Assembly (NCBI GenBank): GCA_017445905.1
Contig: JAFSRX010000075.1
Span: 1-38,862, forward strand
Length of the DNA: 38,862 nucleotides
Source: Eubacterium sp.
Lineage (GTDB): Bacteria > Bacillota > Clostridia > Oscillospirales > Acutalibacteraceae
Direction of reading: 5' to 3'
Shown here: piece after piece, positions 34,613 through 38,862 of the stretch
Numbering within the stretch: the first letter of the stretch is position 1
How the letters are laid out: each line of letters starts with the position of its first letter
Notes under the pieces: generated by a model
What the model saw: only the letters and a program-made list of their open reading frames with translations
Databases searched by the model: none
What the model was told of the DNA's origin: nothing
Made by a program: the position numbers and the translations under genes

Positions 34613-35194
34613 ATGAATTATAACAAAGCGGAATTTGAAAGAGCATACGGAATATCATCCCAACTTCCGAAATCTGATAATGTTGAAATTGCTTTTGCAG
34701 GGCGTTCAAACGTTGGAAAAAGCTCGTTACTCAATAAGTTATTCAATAGAAAGTCACTTGCAAGAGTAAGTTCTGTTCCCGGAAAAACAATAACAATCAA
34801 CTTTTATGACGTTGATTCTGTTAAGTTTGTTGACTTGCCGGGATATGGATACGCTAAAATCAGCAAGCAGGAAAAAGAGCGTTTCGGCGAGCTTATGGAA
34901 GGATATTTTAAAAGCGGACGAAATATTAAACTTGTTGTTCTGCTTGTTGATATGCGTCATAAACCGAGTGCCGACGATTTCGGAATGCTTGAATTCATGA
35001 GAGAGATGAACATACCTTTCATAATTGTTATGACCAAGGCGGATAAACTGAATAAAACAGAATTCAAAAAACGGATTGAAGAGTCGGAAAAAGAATTTGC
35101 CGGCTTTGATAACTGCACTGTTATTCCATTTTCTTCGCAAAGCGGACTTGGTCTTGATGAAATAAAAAAACAGATTGAATTATCAATTAATTAA
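34613..35194 (+). CDS. ysxC: Ribosome biogenesis GTP-binding protein YsxC/EngB
   Basis: Essential-type GTPase for 50S assembly, 193 residues. Motifs are G1 GRSNVGKSSLLN, G3 DLPGYGYAK and G4 TKADK, with the switch segment VSSVPGKTITINFY. It follows lon closely and is probably co-transcribed with it; the next gene, lysA, begins 21 bases later. AAGGATATTATA before the ATG is a weak ribosome binding site, as is common for this gene. Confidence 0.95.
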   Translation: MNYNKAEFERAYGISSQLPKSDNVEIAFAGRSNVGKSSLLNKLFNRKSLARVSSVPGKTITINFYDVDSVKFVDLPGYGYAKISKQEKERFGELMEGYFKSGRNIKLVVLLVDMRHKPSADDFGMLEFMREMNIPFIIVMTKADKLNKTEFKKRIEESEKEFAGFDNCTVIPFSSQSGLGLDEIKKQIELSIN

Positions 35195-35214
35195 ATCTCA
35201 GGAGGACAAAAAAT

Positions 35215-36489
35215 ATGAGCAAAACACCATTTTTAACGCTTGAAAAGGCAAATGAGATTATAAAAAAATATCCAACTCCTTTTCACATTTATGATGAAAA
35301 GGGAATAAGAGAAAATGTTAAGGCTCTTTATGATGCTTTTTCCTGGAACGAGGGCTTTAAAGAGTACTTTGCAGTTAAAGCAACTCCTAACCCATATCTT
35401 ATTAAAATCCTTAATGAATACGGTTGCGGTTGTGACTGCTCATCAAAAACAGAACTTATGATTTCAAAAGCTCTTGGAATAACAGGGGATAATATAATGT
35501 TTTCATCAAACGATACTCCGATTGATGAATTCAAATACTGCAATGAACTCGGCGGAATTATTAACCTCGACGATATAACCCATATTGAGGCTGTTGAAAA
35601 GGCATGCGGAAAGCTTCCTGAAAAAATGAGCTGCCGTTATAACCCGGGCGGTGTTTTCCAGATCAGTAATGATATTATGGATGAACCCGGTGACGCTAAA
35701 TACGGTATGACTAAAGAGCAGATTTTTGCTGCATATGCTGTTATGAAGGCAAAGGGCGTTAAAGAATTCGGAATGCACGCATTTCTTTCGAGTAATACGC
35801 TTTCCGATGACTATTATCCGCTTCTTGCCAAAAAGCTCTTTAAACTTGCTGTTAAGATTAAGGACCAGGTTGGAGTTAAGATTTCTTTCATCAACCTTTC
35901 GGGCGGTATCGGAATCCCATATCTTCCGAAAGAGGATCCAGTTGATATTAAAGCTATCGGCGAGGGAGTAAAGGAAGTTTATGAAGAGATACTTGTTCCC
36001 GCAGGAATGGGTGATGTTAAGCTCTGTACTGAGCTTGGAAGATATATGCTCGGTCCATACGGTGGACTTGTTACAAAAGCAATTAACGAAAAGCATACGC
36101 ATAAAGATTATATCGGCGTTGATGCCTGCGCTGTAAACCTTATGAGACCAGCTATGTACGGTGCATATCATCACATAACTGTTCTCGGCAAGGAAGACGC
36201 AAAGAAGAGCGAATTCTATGATGTAACCGGCTCGCTTTGTGAGAATAACGATAAATTCGCTATTAACAGAAAGCTTCCTAAAATCGATATGGGAGATATT
36301 CTGTTTATTCACGATACGGGTGCACACGGATTTGCAATGGGTTATAACTATAACGGAAAGCTCAAAAGTGCAGAGATACTTCTCAAAGAAGACGGCTCAT
36401 TTGAATTAATAAGAAGAGCTGAAACCGAGAAGGACTACTTTTCAACATTTGATTGCTTTGATATATACGATAAGTTAATACAAAAATAA
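35215..36489 (+). CDS. lysA: Diaminopimelate decarboxylase (LysA-like)
   Basis: Fold-type III PLP decarboxylase of 424 residues, the last step of lysine synthesis from meso-diaminopimelate. The PLP lysine is Lys55 in YFAVKATPNP. GCGCDCSSKTELMISKALG, the glycine loop LSGGIGIPY, the substrate segment CTELGRYMLGPYGGLVT and DACAVNLMRPAMYGAYHH follow, with a C-terminal CENNDKFA holding the conserved Cys-Glu. AGGAGG precedes the ATG. It is probably co-transcribed with lon-ysxC. A related decarboxylase with another amino acid substrate cannot be excluded, since this branch lacks some canonical LysA spacing, but DAP is favoured. Confidence 0.87.
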   Translation: MSKTPFLTLEKANEIIKKYPTPFHIYDEKGIRENVKALYDAFSWNEGFKEYFAVKATPNPYLIKILNEYGCGCDCSSKTELMISKALGITGDNIMFSSNDTPIDEFKYCNELGGIINLDDITHIEAVEKACGKLPEKMSCRYNPGGVFQISNDIMDEPGDAKYGMTKEQIFAAYAVMKAKGVKEFGMHAFLSSNTLSDDYYPLLAKKLFKLAVKIKDQVGVKISFINLSGGIGIPYLPKEDPVDIKAIGEGVKEVYEEILVPAGMGDVKLCTELGRYMLGPYGGLVTKAINEKHTHKDYIGVDACAVNLMRPAMYGAYHHITVLGKEDAKKSEFYDVTGSLCENNDKFAINRKLPKIDMGDILFIHDTGAHGFAMGYNYNGKLKSAEILLKEDGSFELIRRAETEKDYFSTFDCFDIYDKLIQK

Positions 36490-36493
36490 GCAT

Positions 36494-36524
36494 GAAAAAT
36501 CTTCGAGAAATCGGAGATTTTTTC
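36494..36524 (+). terminator. Terminator after lysA
   Basis: An 11 bp stem with one G-U pair (AAAAATCTTCG with CGGAGATTTTT), tail TTTC. It closes the lon-ysxC-lysA unit. Confidence 0.75.
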
Positions 36525-36553
36525 TTTACAATCACACTTTAATGTGTTAAACT
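36525..36553 (+). promoter_or_regulatory. Promoter of the yerC-methyltransferase-hslO unit
   Basis: TTTACA (36525-36530) and TAAACT (36548-36553) with a 17-base spacer, 30 bases before the first gene. A small palindrome (CACA..TGTG) lies in the spacer and could be an operator, for example for autoregulation by the TrpR-like product. Confidence 0.5.
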
Positions 36554-36583
36554 ATTAGATAGTTAAATTACGGAGGTCTTATA

Positions 36584-36883
36584 ATGAACAATAAAATTGC
36601 AGATAAAAATGTTGATTTTCTTTTTAAAGCAATTCTTGCGCTTGAAACAACAGAAGAATGCTATGATTTTTTTGAGGATTTATGCACAGTTCAGGAGCTT
36701 AAAACTCTTGCTCAGAGAATTGCTGTTGCAAAAATGCTTTCTCAAAAATGCGTTTATACTGATATAGTCAGTGAAACAGGCGCTTCAACTGCAACTATCA
36801 GCCGCGTTAACCGTTCTCTCCAATATGGATGCGATGGCTATGATAAGATATTTGAAAGAATTAAAGAGGAAGAAGATGAGTAG
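36584..36883 (+). CDS. TrpR-like protein, YerC/YecD family
   Basis: A 99-residue DNA-binding protein related to the Trp repressor. The core ECYDFFEDLCTVQELKTLAQRIAVAKML is followed by the helix-turn-helix YTDIVSETGASTATISRVNRSL. Clostridia and Bacillus carry this family widely; its regulon is not well established. ACGGAGGT precedes the ATG. Its 3' end overlaps the methyltransferase start by 8 bases, so the two are coupled. Confidence 0.92.
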   Translation: MNNKIADKNVDFLFKAILALETTEECYDFFEDLCTVQELKTLAQRIAVAKMLSQKCVYTDIVSETGASTATISRVNRSLQYGCDGYDKIFERIKEEEDE

Positions 36884-37610
36884 TTATAATTTTTTAGCAA
36901 AATACTACGATTTTTTAACTCAGAATGTTGATTATGATGCCGGAAGTGATTTTATTTCCGGCATTTTTAAGGATAATAATGTTAAAACGGTTATCGATCT
37001 TGCCTGCGGAACAGGAGTTATGAGCGAAAAGCTAATTAATAAAGGTTTTGATGTTATCGGAATAGATGCTTCTGTTGAAATGCTTTCATTTGCTCAAAAC
37101 AGGCTTTTTAAATATAGTAAAGACTTGTCATTGATAAATGCTAAAATGCAGGATTTCAGCCTTGAAATTAAAGCAGACGGATGTATTTGCTGCCTTGACA
37201 GTATTAATCACTTAACAGATGAAAATGATGTTTTAAAAACCTTTATAAATATTTATAACTCTTTGAATGATAACGGAGTTTTTATTTTCGACGTAAATTC
37301 TGTTTATAAACACAGAACCTTTCTTAATAATCAGACCTATGTTTTTGATGAAGAGGATTTCTTTTTATCATGGGATAATGAACTTGTTGATAATGATAAA
37401 GTTCGAATTATGCTCGATTTTTTCGTTTATAACGGCGTAAATTACGATAGGTTTAGCGAGGAATTCTGTGAAAGGGCATATAGTGAAGAAACGCTGAAAA
37501 ATATGCTTTATGAGGCAGGCTTTAAAAACATTAATGTTTACGGCGGTTTTGATTTCTCTGAGCCTGAAAATGATAGTGAAAGACTCTATTTTGTATGTAA
37601 AAGAAGGTAA
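36876..37610 (+). CDS. Class I SAM-dependent methyltransferase
   Basis: A 244-residue methyltransferase with motif I VIDLACGTGVMSEKL (SAM binding), the acidic residue of motif II in VIGIDASVEML and post-motif CCLDSINHL. The C-terminal half (VRIMLDFFVYNG..) matches small-molecule or protein methyltransferases of the Methyltransf_25 kind; the substrate is unknown. The ATG at 36876 overlaps the preceding stop and has GAGGAAG upstream; a longer frame reading back into yerC is not coding. hslO follows after three bases. Confidence 0.88.
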   Translation: MSSYNFLAKYYDFLTQNVDYDAGSDFISGIFKDNNVKTVIDLACGTGVMSEKLINKGFDVIGIDASVEMLSFAQNRLFKYSKDLSLINAKMQDFSLEIKADGCICCLDSINHLTDENDVLKTFINIYNSLNDNGVFIFDVNSVYKHRTFLNNQTYVFDEEDFFLSWDNELVDNDKVRIMLDFFVYNGVNYDRFSEEFCERAYSEETLKNMLYEAGFKNINVYGGFDFSEPENDSERLYFVCKRR

Positions 37611-37613
37611 ATT

Positions 37614-38492
37614 ATGGATAAAGTTGTCAGATATATAACTCAGGACGGTAGCGCATATGTTATTGCTTGCGACAGCACTCAAACCGTTTCTGAACTTGAA
37701 AGAATACACAAACCCTCTGCAACGGTTACAGCGGCTCTTGGTAGGCTTATAACCGCTTGCTCAATGATGGGGGATATGTTAAAGGGAAAAGATGATACAG
37801 TGACTCTCAGAATGAACGGAGGAGGCGCAGCAGGTGACTTGATAGCTGTTTCAGATTCTTCTGGCAATGCGAGAGCATATGTACAAAATCCCATTGTTGA
37901 ATTGGAACTTAATGAAAAAGGTAAACTTGATGTCAGCGGAGCTGTTGGTAAAAACGGAACTCTCTATGTCATTAAAGATATCGGTATGAAAGAACCATAT
38001 GTTGGTCAGACTCCTATAGTAAGCGGTGAAATTGCTGAGGATATAACTAACTATTTTGCAACGAGCGAACAAACTCCTTCGGTTTGTGCTCTCGGCGTTT
38101 TAGTAAATCCGGATTTAAGCGTTAAACATGCCGGCGGTTTTATTATTCAACTTCTGCCCGGTTGCGAAGATGAAGCTATAACAAAAATTGAAGATAACAT
38201 CAAAGATATCGAATCAGTTACCGAGATGCTTTCAAACAATATGACAGCAGATGATATTGCGAAAAGAGCCTTGAAAGGTTTTGAACTTGATAAACTTGAT
38301 GAGAGTGAATTTTGTTATAAGTGTAACTGCTCAAGAGAAAGAGTAGAAAATGCGCTAATTTCTACCGGTATTGAAAATCTCAGGGAAATGGCAAACGATG
38401 ATAAGAATACTGAAGTAAACTGTCATTTCTGCAACAAGAAATATGTTTTCACTCCTGAGGAGATTCAGACACTTATTGATAATGCAATATAA
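37614..38492 (+). CDS. hslO: Redox-regulated chaperone Hsp33
   Basis: Chaperone activated by oxidative unfolding, 292 residues. The N-terminal folding domain contains TVTAALGRLITACSMMGDMLKG and LRMNGGGAAGDLIAVSDSSGNARAYV. The redox switch has the zinc cysteines Cys237-x-Cys239 and Cys270-x-x-Cys273, with an extra Cys234 beside the first pair. All four ligands are present, so it should be switchable. AGAAGG precedes the ATG and it closely follows the methyltransferase gene. It protects proteins in combined heat and peroxide or HOCl stress. Confidence 0.96.
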   Translation: MDKVVRYITQDGSAYVIACDSTQTVSELERIHKPSATVTAALGRLITACSMMGDMLKGKDDTVTLRMNGGGAAGDLIAVSDSSGNARAYVQNPIVELELNEKGKLDVSGAVGKNGTLYVIKDIGMKEPYVGQTPIVSGEIAEDITNYFATSEQTPSVCALGVLVNPDLSVKHAGGFIIQLLPGCEDEAITKIEDNIKDIESVTEMLSNNMTADDIAKRALKGFELDKLDESEFCYKCNCSRERVENALISTGIENLREMANDDKNTEVNCHFCNKKYVFTPEEIQTLIDNAI

Positions 38493-38522
38493 AATATTAA
38501 TTAAAAAATACTAAAAAAAGTG

Positions 38523-38551
38523 TTGACAATTAACTAATAATATTGTATTAT
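38523..38551 (+). promoter_or_regulatory. Promoter of the tRNA-Val/tRNA-Asp cluster
   Basis: Consensus TTGACA (38523-38528) and TATTAT (38546-38551) with a 17-base spacer, 25 bases upstream of tRNA-Val. A small hairpin (GTCGC/GCGAC, 38559-38572) lies between promoter and tRNA and may be part of the 5' leader removed by RNase P. Confidence 0.75.
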
Positions 38552-38576
38552 ATAACCCGTCGCAAATGCGACGTAT

Positions 38577-38652
38577 GGGAGCATAGCTCAGCTGGGAGAG
38601 CACCTGCCTTACAAGCAGGGGGTCACAGGTTCGAGCCCTGTTGTTCCCACCA
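38577..38652 (+). tRNA. tRNA-Val (anticodon UAC)
   Basis: A complete cloverleaf of 76 bases. The acceptor arm GGGAGCA pairs with TGTTCCC (one G-U), the D arm is GCTC..GAGC, and the anticodon stem CCTGC/GCAGG holds the loop CTTACAA with anticodon TAC. The T arm is ACAGG TTCGAGC CCTGT, and CCA is encoded in the gene. It reads valine codons GUA and, with modification, other GUN codons. Confidence 0.95.
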
Positions 38653-38811
38653 AGGTACAGTAGGTTTTCTCGAAAGAATACTTGCAATAGCAGATTTTGT
38701 TGCAGCGAGAACCTGTGACAAGCTGCTCCAAATCTTTGATTTGGGAGAAACAGTCCGGTGGACTGTTTCGTAGCAGGTTAGTTTTTTTTAGGAGCCCTGT
38801 TGTTCCCACCA
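38633..38811. repeat. Direct repeat of the tRNA-Val 3' end (att-like duplication)
   Basis: The last 20 bases of tRNA-Val (38633-38652, ending CCCACCA) occur again, identical, at 38792-38811. CAGGTT also recurs upstream of the second copy (38774-38779) but is separated from it by a T-rich 12-base insert. Homology stops exactly at CCA. Such 3'-end duplications are the usual mark of integration by a tyrosine recombinase. The interval here is only about 140 bases and encodes no protein, so it would be a scar, a minimal element or a broken tRNA copy. Confidence 0.7.
38658..38790 (+). ncRNA. Structured spacer between tRNA-Val and the repeated 3' end
   Basis: This 133-base stretch folds extensively. 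AGGTT(TT)CTCG (38662-38672) pairs with CGAGAACCT (38706-38714). A second hairpin is 38726-38734 with 38738-38747 (one bulge), and a third is a perfect 9 bp stem 38748-38756 with 38760-38768. It ends in AGTTTTTTTTA. AACCTG (38710-38715) can instead pair with CAGGTT (38774-38779) just before the T-run, giving two exclusive folds as in an attenuator. No reading frame in it is credible. It could be a small RNA or a complex terminator; identity is unknown. Confidence 0.4.
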
Positions 38812-38847
38812 TCGCTCCAATCGGGCAATAGTCCGGTTGGAACAAAT

Positions 38848-38862
38848 GGCCCGGTAGTTCAG
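38848..38862 (+). tRNA. tRNA-Asp, 5' end only (cut by window edge)
   Basis: The last 15 bases, GGCCCGGTAGTTCAG, match the usual 5' end of tRNA-Asp(GUC): acceptor strand GGCCCGG, TA, then the start of the D arm. The rest lies outside the window, so the anticodon cannot be read. An imperfect hairpin (about 38816-38841) lies just upstream in the spacer. Confidence 0.6.

Noticed and set aside
35506-36327. Long minus-strand open frame (273 codons) inside lysA
   Set aside because: It is the antisense shadow of a clear PLP decarboxylase gene. The product has no recognisable domain and no promoter or ribosome binding site precedes it.
38609-38845. Minus-strand open frame of 78 codons across tRNA-Val and its repeat
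   Set aside because: It is a spurious translation of tRNA sequence (the VGTTGL/GLEPVTPCL pattern well known from tRNA antisense frames) and it has no ribosome binding site.
1-38862. CRISPR array, prophage, restriction-modification or toxin-antitoxin system
   Set aside because: No regularly spaced direct repeats, no phage structural genes, no integrase or transposase and no defence-type gene pair were found. Nearly all genes are conserved core functions.

Overview
This 38.9 kb window is chromosomal DNA from a low-GC Gram-positive bacterium. It looks like a gut-type Clostridia (Bacillota), probably Oscillospirales/Ruminococcaceae-like. That inference rests on strong AGGAGG-type ribosome binding sites, TTG/GTG starts, TTGACA/TATAAT promoters with 17-18 base spacers, U-tailed terminators, a DUF1540 protein, a YerC/TrpR-like regulator and an M50 protease-TIGR03960-DUF2344 gene string. 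No rRNA, CRISPR array, intact transposase or phage gene is visible. Gene density is very high and no gene-free stretch reaches 300 bases.

Layout. (1) 1-6.15 kb, minus strand: an oligopeptide ABC operon in the order oppB-oppC-oppD-oppF-oppA, with its own promoter, a GNRA-loop hairpin before oppA and a terminator at the window edge. Several hairpins lie between oppA and that terminator. (2) 6.2-11.7 kb: a carbohydrate locus with a GH36 alpha-galactosidase and a GH43-like glycosidase (minus strand), a divergent AraC regulator and a GPH-type sugar transporter (plus strand). (3) 11.75-16.05 kb: a divergent type IIA topoisomerase pair (ParE-like and ParC-like). (4) 16.1-19.9 kb: secG, a DEDDh exonuclease with a zinc ribbon, and a bifunctional class A penicillin-binding protein. 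(5) 19.9-23.86 kb: ruvX, an M50 site-2 protease in the spoIVFB position, a TIGR03960 radical SAM protein, its DUF2344 partner and an unrecognised 142-residue protein. (6) 23.86-27.8 kb: a probable L19 leader, rplS, rbgA, rnhB, yraN and thrC. (7) 27.85-35.2 kb: a cysteine-rich DUF1540 protein (minus), a metallophosphoesterase, then the proteostasis block tig-clpP-clpX-lon and the ribosome GTPase ysxC. (8) 35.2-38.5 kb: lysA, yerC-like regulator, SAM methyltransferase and hslO (Hsp33). (9) 38.5 kb to the end: tRNA-Val(UAC), a structured 140-base spacer ending in a T-run, a second copy of the tRNA-Val 3' end, and the start of tRNA-Asp.

Most of the window is conserved housekeeping sequence. The parts most worth a second look are the tRNA-Val 3'-end duplication with its structured insert, the hairpin cluster downstream of oppA, the divergent topoisomerase pair, the L19 leader, and the unrecognised protein next to the radical SAM pair. 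I found no convincing evidence for a wholly new multi-gene system.
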